A stretch of 34,356 nt of DNA from CAZNXJ01 sp964577115. GTDB lineage: Bacteria > Planctomycetota > Planctomycetia > Pirellulales > Pirellulaceae. A program made the position numbers and the translations under genes. Positions 25,598-33,353 of this stretch are shown piece by piece. A model generated the notes under the pieces. It was not told the DNA's origin and made no database searches. It saw only the letters and a list, made by a program, of their open reading frames with translations. How positions within the stretch are numbered: position 1 is the stretch's first letter; the number at the start of each line of letters is the position of its first letter. The DNA is taken from assembly GCA_964577115.1 (NCBI GenBank), contig CAZNXJ010000043.1, positions 1 through 34,356 on the forward strand, written 5' to 3'.

Positions 25598-28387
25598 TTA
25601 TGCTTGAAACAATTCAGACCAACCGCCGCCCGCCTCTACGAAGGAGTTCAGACGAGCCACGGCGTCCAGCGTGTCTTTCACAGCCGCGATCAACTGCCGG
25701 TAATGGGCCCGCTCGGGAAGTGTCAAAGTTCTACCCCGGCGGTCGGCCAGCCATTTGCGGCAGGGCTGATGAGCTCCAACGCGGAACTGCCAGACCGCAT
25801 CCGGAACCGCGGCGAGCCGGGTATGCGGGTTGATCCACACGAACTGTCCGTCGAAGCGTGGCTGCCGGACCGTCCACCGGTCGGAATCGTTTTCCCCCTC
25901 TGCCCGGTCGATGGACTCAGAGTCGCCGACGTGGCACTCGTTTGCCAATGCCTTCTCCTCCGTAAGCGTCCGTACGCCGTGGTGTCTTGCGAGCTGGCGA
26001 CCTTCGCTCGCAATCCGCCGAAAGACGTTCGCGTCGCGGGGAAAGGCAACCAGCGGGTAGGAAGCATAAAGCGCCTCGCGATAACGCTCGCGGTATTGTG
26101 GCAGGTGAAACAAACCGTACAAATAGCAGGCCACGTCGTTGGGCCCAAAACACGCCGCTTCCGGCCGTTCCCGCACCGGTTGCCACTCAAGCCCGATTGT
26201 GGTCGCGAGCTCGTGGATGAAATCCGCGGAGAAATTCGGGGTAACGGTCGCGGAGTCATCGCCATCGGCCACATAGATGGGCAACAGAAGTTCACTGCCA
26301 CGATTATCGGAGCGAACAACGCCGTCGATGGTGATGCGGTCGGTTGCCCAGAAAAAGTTGGCCGGATGACCGGGTAACATCTGCCGGCGCGTGATCAGGC
26401 ACCAGTTTCCTGGAATATCCACATGCCGCATCAGGGCCGGGCGTGGCCAATCGATCAGATAGGGCGTCCAGCAGATCGTCCGCACGTCGAAAGGCCGGTA
26501 GAGACATTCTCGTATCCACGTCGGCCAATTGGTGTGTTGGGCGAGCGTTCGCCGAGCTTCCGAAAGGCTCCAGCCACGCGTGTCACCGGGGGCGTAGCGC
26601 GTGGACCGTGTGCGGCGAAAATACCTGTCGCGCACAACCTGGTCAGGGACCGTCAGGTCGGCAAACTCCGCAAGCCGCTCGGCTAACTCCGATCGGCTGA
26701 ACGCCACGACGAAGTGATCACGAGCCGTTACGGGCGCGGTGCAGTGAAAGGGCATGACTTCATCGAGCCCGATCAAGCGTTCGCGATGCCGTCGAACGGT
26801 AGTGACCTTCCATAGGTAATCGGGGGCCGTCGGCCGGCAGGTCGTGGCTGGCAGCGTATCTGACGGATACCTGTCAGGTGGAACCGCTGGAGTGTAATCG
26901 GTCAGCCAGCGGTCTTTTTCCTCCTTGCTGCCCCAGACATCCGCGCACTCGACAGTGCGCCCGCTACCGTTCTGCTCGCGAGGAAGCCGGCGCAGCAGCG
27001 CGATGGCCGTTCCCTGCGCGATATTGAAAACATTGGCATCCGGTTGGCCGGACGCCGTTCGCTCGTGCCGTTTACGATTGCCGTGCAGGTCGACAATGGT
27101 GAGCCGCGAAAAGCTGTCCATCAGACTGCAGCGCATCCCGCGAAAGGTGACGTTGTCGAGATAACTGTGGTTGGTGACTAGCGCGAGAATGCCCGCTCCT
27201 GCGCAGTCAATCAGCCACTGCGCGAGCCGAAAGAACTTGACGTAGTCATCGTTCAACCACACCTTTCGCTCGCCGAGCGGCCGACCATCGACGGCGAAGT
27301 AATTGCGTGCGTGCGGGTCCTCGGGAGCGCCGCCACGCATCAAGCGATCAATCCAAGCGTTGGAGTTCTGGGAAATCCCGGAGAACGGCGGATTGCCAAT
27401 AACGATGTTGTAGGGGGTAGCAGGCGGCGTGCTCGCCCGCTCGGCCGGCGCCACGAGCGAATTGCAGAGTTCCACGGTGAGGGGAGCCGGACGGAGGAAG
27501 GAAAAACCAAGATCTACCAGGCGCGCGGCAATGTTCAGCTGGGCGACGCCACAGGCCGGAAGCATACGTTCCCATCCGTGGAGCCGCTCCAGAATTTTCA
27601 GCAGTCGCTCGTCGCGCTTATGCGCCTCAGCCGGCCTTCCCTGGGCAGCACGATCGGCACACTCGAGCAGTTCCACGAGAAATGCACCGCTACCCGCCGC
27701 CGGATCGAGAATCCGAATTCCGGTCTCGCTTCTTAGGTCTGGCGTACGCTTCGGTACACCATCGGGTACGAAGGCTATGTCGCCAAGTCCGTAGGGGTGG
27801 CCGAACTCGCGCCGCAGCGCGCCATCGACCTGCGCGACCATGAACTGCACCACGCGCTGCGGCGTGTAATAGACGCCATACCGAGCACGTCGGCGCCGAT
27901 CAAGCGTGGCGAGCATCTCTTCGTAGCCGTGTGTGATCCGCAGCGAGTCGGCGCGGAGTTTGTCGGATACACGTCGCAGCTTTTTCAAATCACCGCCCAG
28001 CGAACGCATGGCGTCGGCGATCCATGCGGACAACTCGGCGGATGGAGGCGACTTGCCCGGATCGAGCGACTCCATGGCGGACACGAGCAAGCCGCGCCAG
28101 AGCGGGTCAGCCTGCTCGATGAGCCACTCCCGACAGGGCTTTTCAAGCAGCTCTGGACGGTCACAGAGGACCTGCATCATGCACGTGACTGTCTCGGCGC
28201 ATTCGTCCAGCCACTGGTTGCGCGGTACCTCTTCGGCAACCCGCCGAGAATACGCCTCGCGCAAGTCTTCCAGCCACTCGGGCTGCCTAGTGGCTCGGTA
28301 AGCGAACGCCGCACGCAATTGTTGAGCCCATCGCACGCCGAGAGCCGAGGAGCGGGCGGCGCGAGTTGGGGCGAGCGGTCGGTCCAT
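25598..28387 (-). CDS. Solitary type ISP-like DNA adenine methyltransferase, 929 aa
   Basis: An N6-adenine DNA methyltransferase. N-terminal about 170 residues are helical with no nuclease or helicase motif. Y174-T-P then motif I D228-PAAGSG-234 (AdoMet binding), motif IV N332-PPF-335 (catalysis), and DANVFNIAQGTAIALL (450-465), which matches the VFDIxxGVAI region of type ISP enzymes. Residues about 520-820 resemble the type ISP C-terminal specificity domain (PFDVRTICWTPYLIDWPRP; RRQMLPGHPANFFWATDRI; PNFS). Full type ISP enzymes (LlaBIII, LlaGI) are about 1600 residues with an N-terminal Mrr-like nuclease and helicase-like ATPase; both are missing and no such partner is encoded nearby. It could be an orphan methyltransferase or part of a split system elsewhere. 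No clear ribosome binding site precedes ATG 28387. Confidence 0.85.
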   Translation of the reverse strand: MDRPLAPTRAARSSALGVRWAQQLRAAFAYRATRQPEWLEDLREAYSRRVAEEVPRNQWLDECAETVTCMMQVLCDRPELLEKPCREWLIEQADPLWRGLLVSAMESLDPGKSPPSAELSAWIADAMRSLGGDLKKLRRVSDKLRADSLRITHGYEEMLATLDRRRRARYGVYYTPQRVVQFMVAQVDGALRREFGHPYGLGDIAFVPDGVPKRTPDLRSETGIRILDPAAGSGAFLVELLECADRAAQGRPAEAHKRDERLLKILERLHGWERMLPACGVAQLNIAARLVDLGFSFLRPAPLTVELCNSLVAPAERASTPPATPYNIVIGNPPFSGISQNSNAWIDRLMRGGAPEDPHARNYFAVDGRPLGERKVWLNDDYVKFFRLAQWLIDCAGAGILALVTNHSYLDNVTFRGMRCSLMDSFSRLTIVDLHGNRKRHERTASGQPDANVFNIAQGTAIALLRRLPREQNGSGRTVECADVWGSKEEKDRWLTDYTPAVPPDRYPSDTLPATTCRPTAPDYLWKVTTVRRHRERLIGLDEVMPFHCTAPVTARDHFVVAFSRSELAERLAEFADLTVPDQVVRDRYFRRTRSTRYAPGDTRGWSLSEARRTLAQHTNWPTWIRECLYRPFDVRTICWTPYLIDWPRPALMRHVDIPGNWCLITRRQMLPGHPANFFWATDRITIDGVVRSDNRGSELLLPIYVADGDDSATVTPNFSADFIHELATTIGLEWQPVRERPEAACFGPNDVACYLYGLFHLPQYRERYREALYASYPLVAFPRDANVFRRIASEGRQLARHHGVRTLTEEKALANECHVGDSESIDRAEGENDSDRWTVRQPRFDGQFVWINPHTRLAAVPDAVWQFRVGAHQPCRKWLADRRGRTLTLPERAHYRQLIAAVKDTLDAVARLNSFVEAGGGWSELFQA

Positions 28388-28479
28388 GCCGGATGAGGAT
28401 ACCGTGCGGGCCGGGACGCCGCGAGGCGGGCAGTGACGCCGGATGCAGCGTTCGCAAAACAGTGGGTCAAAAGGCGCAA

Positions 28480-28500
28480 GGGTTCAGAGTTCCAAGTTCG
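28480..28500 (+). repeat. Degenerate heptamer repeats, 3 units
   Basis: Three tandem 7-bp units GGGTTCA, GAGTTCC, AAGTTCG share the pattern RRGTTCN. The same heptamer family occurs on the opposite strand 82 bp downstream. Confidence 0.55.
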
Positions 28501-28582
28501 GTAAATTGTCTTTACAGAATTTCACGACGCCAAGCAGGAGAACCGCTCGACGCCCTACCCACAGAGCGCGGAAGCTTCTCCT

Positions 28583-28610
28583 TGAACCCTGCACTCTGCC
28601 CCCTACCCCC
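28583..28610 (-). repeat. Degenerate heptamer repeats, 4 units
   Basis: On the plus strand TGAACCC, TGCACTC, TGCCCCC, TACCCCC; on the minus strand these read GGGGGTA, GGGGGCA, GAGTGCA, GGGTTCA. The GGGTTCA unit is identical to the first unit of the opposed block. A C/T/G homopolymer run follows immediately. Confidence 0.6.
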
Positions 28611-28780
28611 CCTTTTTTTGGGGCCTTCATTTCTCCCTTGACCGATCGACGCGGCATTCCTATTCTTTCGCTCCGCCCCGTCTTCGCTCGGTGGGATTGC
28701 CGGGGCAAAGCCGAGTGGCGCCGGCGCGACGTGGACGGTGACCGGATCGCGACCGGCGGAAGGGCAAGGAGGCCGTAAGC

Positions 28781-29944
28781 ATGAACGAATCCAGCAGCAC
28801 TATTCGCCAGGTTCCCCTACTCGACGTCGGGCGGGGCAACCAGCCTCTTCAGGCCGAAATTCTCGCCGCGATCCAGGAAGTTTGCGAATCGGGCCGCTTT
28901 CTGTTTGGCCCTCCGTGCGAGCGCCTCGAGCATGCCGTCGCCAAACTCTGCGGGACGAAACACGCGATCGGCTGCGCCTCGGGAAGCGATGCTTTACTAC
29001 TCGCCCTCATGGCTCTCGACCTTCAACCGGGCGACGAGGTCATCGTACCGAGCTTCACGTTCTTCGCGACCGCCAGCGCCGTTTGGCGGCTTGGCGGCTG
29101 CCCGGTGTTCGTCGACATTGATCCGCGCACGTTCAATCTACAGCCGGACCTGGTCGAGCAAGCGATCTCGCCGGAAACTCGCGCCATCATCCCGGTTCAT
29201 CTATTCGGACAGTGTGCGCCGATGGACCTGATTGGTGAAATCGCGGCGCAGCATGGCATCGCGGTGATTGAGGACGCGGCGCAGTCGATCGGGGCTCGGT
29301 ATTTCGATCGCCCTGCGGGGTCCTGGGGCGAAGTGGGATGCCTGAGCTTCTATCCGACGAAGAACCTAGGTGGTTTCGGCGATGGCGGTATGCTGGTGAC
29401 AAGCCGCGATGATCTGGCGGACCGCCTGAGGCTACTCGCGTGCCACGGCATGCGGCCGCGCTATTATCACTCGGCCGTCGGCATCAACAGCCGACTCGAC
29501 ACGATCCAGGCCGCCGTACTCGAAGTGAAGATGCGTCACCTCGATCGCGTCACCGCGGCTCGGAAGGCCAACGCCGAGCGCTACGGGCAGCTTTTTGCCG
29601 AGTCGCGTTTGGACGAGTATGTACGGCTCCCCAACGTTTCGCCGCACAGCGATCACGTCTGGAATCAATACACGATCCGCGTGCCCGACGGACGGCGCGA
29701 CGCCCTGCGTGCGTGGCTGCACGAGCATGGGGTGGGCTCGGAAATTTATTATCCCGTGCCGTTGCACCTTCAAGAATGCTTCCGTTCGCTCGGCTATCGG
29801 CCCGGCAGCCTTCCCGAAACGGAAGCGGCTGCGGCCGAAGTGCTGAGCTTGCCGATCTTCCCCGAGCTAACGGCCGAGGAACAGGCGTACGTCGTGCAGC
29901 AGATCCGCGGCTTCTATCAGTCGCACGCGTCGGTCGCCGCGTGA
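28781..29944 (+). CDS. DegT/DnrJ/EryC1/StrS family aminotransferase, 387 aa
   Basis: A PLP-dependent sugar aminotransferase-type enzyme (fold type I) that usually transaminates nucleotide-linked keto-sugars for surface polysaccharides or antibiotic sugars. K194 in SFYPTKNLGGFGDGGM forms the internal aldimine with PLP. Other signatures: GCASGSDALLLAL (phosphate binding), PSFTFFATASAVWRLGGCPVFVDID, IEDAAQSIGA with the PLP-nitrogen Asp, and a C-terminal LPIFPELTAEEQAYV. Length is normal for the family. AAGGAGG (28766-28772) is spaced 8 nt from the ATG. No sugar biosynthesis genes are adjacent, so the substrate cannot be inferred. The stop is 6 bp from the convergent small membrane-protein gene. 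Confidence 0.95.
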   Translation: MNESSSTIRQVPLLDVGRGNQPLQAEILAAIQEVCESGRFLFGPPCERLEHAVAKLCGTKHAIGCASGSDALLLALMALDLQPGDEVIVPSFTFFATASAVWRLGGCPVFVDIDPRTFNLQPDLVEQAISPETRAIIPVHLFGQCAPMDLIGEIAAQHGIAVIEDAAQSIGARYFDRPAGSWGEVGCLSFYPTKNLGGFGDGGMLVTSRDDLADRLRLLACHGMRPRYYHSAVGINSRLDTIQAAVLEVKMRHLDRVTAARKANAERYGQLFAESRLDEYVRLPNVSPHSDHVWNQYTIRVPDGRRDALRAWLHEHGVGSEIYYPVPLHLQECFRSLGYRPGSLPETEAAAAEVLSLPIFPELTAEEQAYVVQQIRGFYQSHASVAA

Positions 29945-29950
29945 GAGGCT

Positions 29951-30106
29951 TTAGGCCGGCCGACGTTTGTCCTTGCGCCGAGTCGGTACGCCGATCGCGG
30001 CAATGCCAAGCACCACGGCCAGAATGGTGAGGGCATAACCGAGCGCCCAGATCTTGCCGAAGAGGACGAGACTGGTCCAGGGGAATCCGTCAATAAGCAG
30101 GTTCAT
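29951..30106 (-). CDS. Small single-pass membrane protein, 51 aa
   Basis: A short frame below usual length cutoffs but with convincing composition: ATG at 30106, a 51-residue protein MNLLIDGFPWTSLVLFGKIW..., one hydrophobic helix about residues 21-40 (ALGYALTILAVVLGIAAIGV), then a strongly basic tail TRRKDKRRPA. By the positive-inside rule the C-terminus should be cytoplasmic. A weak GAGGAA lies about 12 nt upstream. It is on the hisS strand, 150 bp downstream of hisS. Function unknown; comparable small proteins with a basic tail occur in planctomycetes (from memory). The reading frame is clean from ATG to TAA and uses GC-biased third positions like its neighbours. Confidence 0.7.
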   Translation of the reverse strand: MNLLIDGFPWTSLVLFGKIWALGYALTILAVVLGIAAIGVPTRRKDKRRPA

Positions 30107-30256
30107 CACCGATTGGTTCCTCGATGCGCGTCCCGGTGCGGCCGACGTTTCGCCCGCCCACTTCCAGTGTAAATCGCCGGGTGCAGTCGTTCAAAGACCG
30201 CACCGGATCTCCACGGCTGCTCGCCGGGCTTCGGGGAGGCGGTGGACATCGCACCT

Positions 30257-31615
30257 TTAGGCAGACGGTTGGTTCGCGAGCAAATCGCTGAGCGTCGTGA
30301 CCAGCTCGTCCATCGGCACGACGCGCTGTTCGCCCGCCTTCAGATCTTTTACCTGGCACGTTCCGGCAGCCCATTCGTCGTCGCCCGCAATCAAGGCGAC
30401 ACGAAACCCGCGGCGGTCAGCGTACTTGAGTTGAGCTCCGACCTTCTTCGTTTCCGGGAAGAGTTCCACGCCGATTCCAGCTCGCCGCAGCCGAGCCGCG
30501 AGGCGCAGGTAGTCGTGCAGGCGGTCGGCGGAGAAATACACGATCAGCACCGGAGCTGCCGTGTGACAACGTTCGATCAGCCCCAGCTCTTCCTGCGCCG
30601 CCAGCAGCCGGTCGAGACCGAGCGAGGCGCCGACGCCGGGCAACTGCTGCTTCGTGAATAAACTGGCCAGGTCGTCGTAGCGCCCGCCAGAGCATACGCT
30701 GCCGATGCTCGGCAGCGCATCGAGAAACGTCTCGTAGATCGGCCCAGTGTAATAGTCCAAACCGCGGGCGATGGCGACATCCAGCTTCATGCGTTCCGGC
30801 TCGCTGGCGGCTCCGAACGCTGCCAGGATCTCGCGCAGCTGAGCCACCCCGCTCTGACCGGTTTCGTTGCCCGCCAGCATCCGGTCCAGCTCCGACAGGA
30901 TCGCGTCGTTCGTACCTTCGAGCTGGGCAAGCCGCAGGACCTCGCGAGCCTGCTCGCTGGTGGCACCCGCCTGGCTCACCAGCTCGTCGTGGACCTTCGC
31001 CGGGCCGATTTTGGCGAGCTTATCGAGCGTGCGGAGCACGGCGGTCGAGCGCTCGGATAGCCCGAGCTTCTCGAGCAGCCCATTGAGGACCTTTCGATTA
31101 TTCAGGCGAATGGTGAACTCCTGAAAGCCGATCGCGCGCATCAAGTCGTCGATGACCAGCCCTGTTTCGATATCCGCCGTAATCGACGTCGTGCCGATCG
31201 TGTCAAAGTCACACTGCATGAACTCGCGGTAGCGTCCGCGCTGCGTGTTCTCGCCGCGCCACACGGTGGCGATGTGGTATCGCTTCAGCGGCGTTCCCAG
31301 CTCGCCGATATGCTGCGCCGCAAAGCGGGCCAGCGGCACCGTCAGATCGAAGCGCATGCCGACTTGTCGGCCGCCATGATCTTCAAAGCGAAACAACTGC
31401 TTGTCGCTTTCCTCGCCTCCTTTGCCGAGCAACACTTCGAGATATTCAAGCGCCGGCGTATCGATGGGCGCGAAGCCGTACGAGCGATAGACGCGGCGAG
31501 CGGTCTCCATGAGCCGCTCGCGCGGAATCATCGCCGCGGGCGGGTAGTCACGAAAACCTTTCAACGTTCGCGGCTCGATTAATGACGAGGCCGCGCGAGC
31601 AGAGCTATCTGTCAT
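30257..31615 (-). CDS. hisS: Histidyl-tRNA synthetase, 452 aa
   Basis: Charges tRNA-His with histidine. Class II signatures: motif 2 R-G-E-N-T-Q-R-G-R-Y-R-E-F-M-Q in the region around residue 125, histidine-specific HisA segment RGLDYYTGPIYE, motif 3 GVGASLGLDRLL, and the C-terminal anticodon-binding domain (VLIVYFSADRLHDYLRLAARLRRAGI). The frame is open from a TTG at 31678, but ATG 31615 is preferred because the family begins about 15 residues before the RTLKGFRDYPP motif. No strong Shine-Dalgarno is seen before it, so the start is not certain. Length fits. Confidence 0.96.
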   Translation of the reverse strand: MTDSSARAASSLIEPRTLKGFRDYPPAAMIPRERLMETARRVYRSYGFAPIDTPALEYLEVLLGKGGEESDKQLFRFEDHGGRQVGMRFDLTVPLARFAAQHIGELGTPLKRYHIATVWRGENTQRGRYREFMQCDFDTIGTTSITADIETGLVIDDLMRAIGFQEFTIRLNNRKVLNGLLEKLGLSERSTAVLRTLDKLAKIGPAKVHDELVSQAGATSEQAREVLRLAQLEGTNDAILSELDRMLAGNETGQSGVAQLREILAAFGAASEPERMKLDVAIARGLDYYTGPIYETFLDALPSIGSVCSGGRYDDLASLFTKQQLPGVGASLGLDRLLAAQEELGLIERCHTAAPVLIVYFSADRLHDYLRLAARLRRAGIGVELFPETKKVGAQLKYADRRGFRVALIAGDDEWAAGTCQVKDLKAGEQRVVPMDELVTTLSDLLANQPSA

Positions 31616-31768
31616 GGACGATGTATCGAAGGTTCGGAGGAGGCTCTTGGCGTGAATCCGCGCGCCGGACGCGGACAAGTAACAAGGTCAGGTTCCATCG
31701 AGTGGCCGGAGCGCTGAAGCACGGAACGTTCGCCTCGCGGCCGATCGCCGCCGGCAAGCGGCCGCGTC

Positions 31769-32206
31769 TCACCCCACAACCGGCAGCAGCGGCGGCTGGG
31801 GGGAGCGAATGGCGCCGGTGCGGGCGTCGAGCACCGCCTCGACGTATTCGGACACCTGTTCGGGCGTTTCAAAATAGCGATCATACACCGCGTCCTCCTC
31901 GTATTCGCAGTTGTCTGTCGAATAATCGCGGCAAATTTGGGGACGCGTTTCGTAGATGCCGCAGCGGTAGTCCGGCCGCAGATGCTGGCAGGTCGTGTGC
32001 ACGAGCAGATACCACGTATCGCCTTCGGTGAAGGCCGTCGCGCGATCGTGGAGCAAAAACCACCGCAGGTAATCAAAGTCGCGGCGATCCTCGGGGGCAT
32101 CGATCGGCAACGCGAAATAATGGCAGCATTTGGCCGTACAATGGTCACAAAGCGACTCGCCCGGCTTCAGCTCCTCGCGCTTCACGCGTTTCAGTTGGGT
32201 TGCCAT
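31769..32206 (-). CDS. YkgJ-family cysteine cluster protein, 145 aa
   Basis: Small protein with eight cysteines in the YkgJ/UPF0153 pattern: C20-DH-C23-x3-C27-C28 at the N-terminus, then C73, C82, C92 and C100, with the diagnostic YETRPQICRDY segment. These cysteines are thought to bind a metal or iron-sulfur cluster. Function in the cell is not established. No signal peptide or membrane segment. Preceded by a GGGGTGG stretch at about the right distance. It follows hisS on the same strand upstream, with 153 bp between the two starts and stops, and diverges from purU. Confidence 0.9.
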   Translation of the reverse strand: MATQLKRVKREELKPGESLCDHCTAKCCHYFALPIDAPEDRRDFDYLRWFLLHDRATAFTEGDTWYLLVHTTCQHLRPDYRCGIYETRPQICRDYSTDNCEYEEDAVYDRYFETPEQVSEYVEAVLDARTGAIRSPQPPLLPVVG

Positions 32207-32428
32207 CGTACCACCCCACTAATCGGCCCAATTGTTCCGTCGCCACCGAATACGGCTGAAGCCACCCTAAGCGCGGGGGGCGAGAACAAACCGAGCCAGC
32301 CAGGTACCGCCGGAACGCGTTATGTTTAGGAAGAACACCAGCAGACTACCAAACCACCCAGAAACTGGCTAGGACGAGCGGCCGCAGCTCGCACGTCTCC
32401 CGGAGCTCTCAGGAACGAAATTCCACGC

Positions 32429-33289
32429 ATGCAAATCATCATTACGGCCGTCGGTCCCGACAACAAACGGCTCGCCGATCCCATCATTCACTATGTCACC
32501 GGCGAGGGCGCGAACATCGCCGAGATTCAAATGTACGATCATGACGAGCAGGCTCTGTTCGCCATGCTGCTGCGCATCGAGCTGCCCGCCGAGCAGCTCG
32601 GCGCGCTGCAAAACGCCATGCGGCAGATCGGCGAACACAAGAACCTGTCCGTACGTGTCTGGTCGCCGGAAATGCGCGGCAAGCGTCCGCGGCTGGCGAT
32701 CTGCACCACGTACCGGCCCGAGCCCGCGCTGGCACTGCTGCGTGCCATTCGGGACGGGCAGGTCCGAGCCGAACCGGCGGTGATGATCGGCAATCGAAAC
32801 GCCTGCCGGGGCATTGCGGAACAGTTCAATGTTCCCTGGCACATGATCGGCGACGCGCACGGAAATCCCGACAACCGGCGGCTCGTCGAGCTATTGGATA
32901 CGTACGAGATCGACTACGTGGTACTCGCGCGCTACATGCGCATTCTACCCCCCTCGACCTGCTGGGAATTCGCCGGCGGCCGCATCATCAACTTGCATCA
33001 CGGGCTTCTGCCGGGCTTCCCGGGAGCCAACCCGTACCAGGACGCGTTCGCGGCGCGCATGTTGACCTACGGCGCCACCTGCCACTTCATCGTCCCGGAG
33101 CTCGACGCCGGCAACCAGATCATCAACCAGACGACCTTCACCGTCGCTCCCGGCAGCCGGCTCGACGACATCATGCGGATTGGCCAGGAGGACAACGAGC
33201 CGCGTTGCCTGGTCGAGGCCGTGCGCCGCGTGGTGGACCGAGAAGTCGAACTGCATTTTCACCGCGTCGTCGCACGGAAGAAGAGTTAG
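32429..33289 (+). CDS. purU: Formyltetrahydrofolate deformylase, 286 aa
   Basis: Hydrolyses 10-formyl-THF to formate and THF, balancing one-carbon pools and supplying formate for purine synthesis by PurT. Residues about 1-80 are an ACT domain (ITAVGPDNKRLADPIIHYV), and about 85-280 a formyltransferase-fold hydrolase domain. The catalytic N188-L-H190 is in NLHHGLLPGFPGANPY and D226 in ELDAGNQII, matching the Asn-His-Asp triad of this family. The NLHH motif, rather than NIHPS of glycinamide formyltransferase, identifies the deformylase. Length matches PurU. AGGAA (32411-32415) lies 13 nt before the ATG. Divergent from the YkgJ gene, convergent with the RTX/dockerin gene. Confidence 0.95.
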   Translation: MQIIITAVGPDNKRLADPIIHYVTGEGANIAEIQMYDHDEQALFAMLLRIELPAEQLGALQNAMRQIGEHKNLSVRVWSPEMRGKRPRLAICTTYRPEPALALLRAIRDGQVRAEPAVMIGNRNACRGIAEQFNVPWHMIGDAHGNPDNRRLVELLDTYEIDYVVLARYMRILPPSTCWEFAGGRIINLHHGLLPGFPGANPYQDAFAARMLTYGATCHFIVPELDAGNQIINQTTFTVAPGSRLDDIMRIGQEDNEPRCLVEAVRRVVDREVELHFHRVVARKKS

Positions 33290-33353
33290 CCCGGCGGCTG
33301 CGCGGGGGGAATGGCGCAAGTGGTTTCTTCCCCTCCCACGGGCCGAAAGGCGA

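Larger units (their letters stand above)
28388..28780. other. 393-bp divergent intergenic region with repeat blocks
   Basis: Lies between the methyltransferase start (leftward) and the aminotransferase start (rightward). No gene is supported. It holds two opposed heptamer blocks (28480-28500 and 28583-28610), the dyad GTAAA-TTGTC-TTTAC (28501-28515), and a C7-T7-G4 run (28606-28623). I could not define promoters confidently. Confidence 0.5.

Noticed and set aside
25208..26377. Plus-strand frame of 389 aa across the methyltransferase and secreted-protein genes
   Set aside because: It spans the ends of two minus-strand genes and their gap; its product has no family signature and looks like a complementary-strand shadow.
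22535..28387. Methyltransferase and secreted protein as a defence operon
   Set aside because: The downstream protein is exported and shows no nuclease, ATPase or other defence domain, and the 174-bp gap gives no evidence of coupling.
28606..28623. C7-T7-G4 run as a terminator
   Set aside because: The C4/G4 pairing with a T-loop is a poor stem, and the gene upstream on either strand does not end here; better explained as low-complexity DNA next to the heptamer block.
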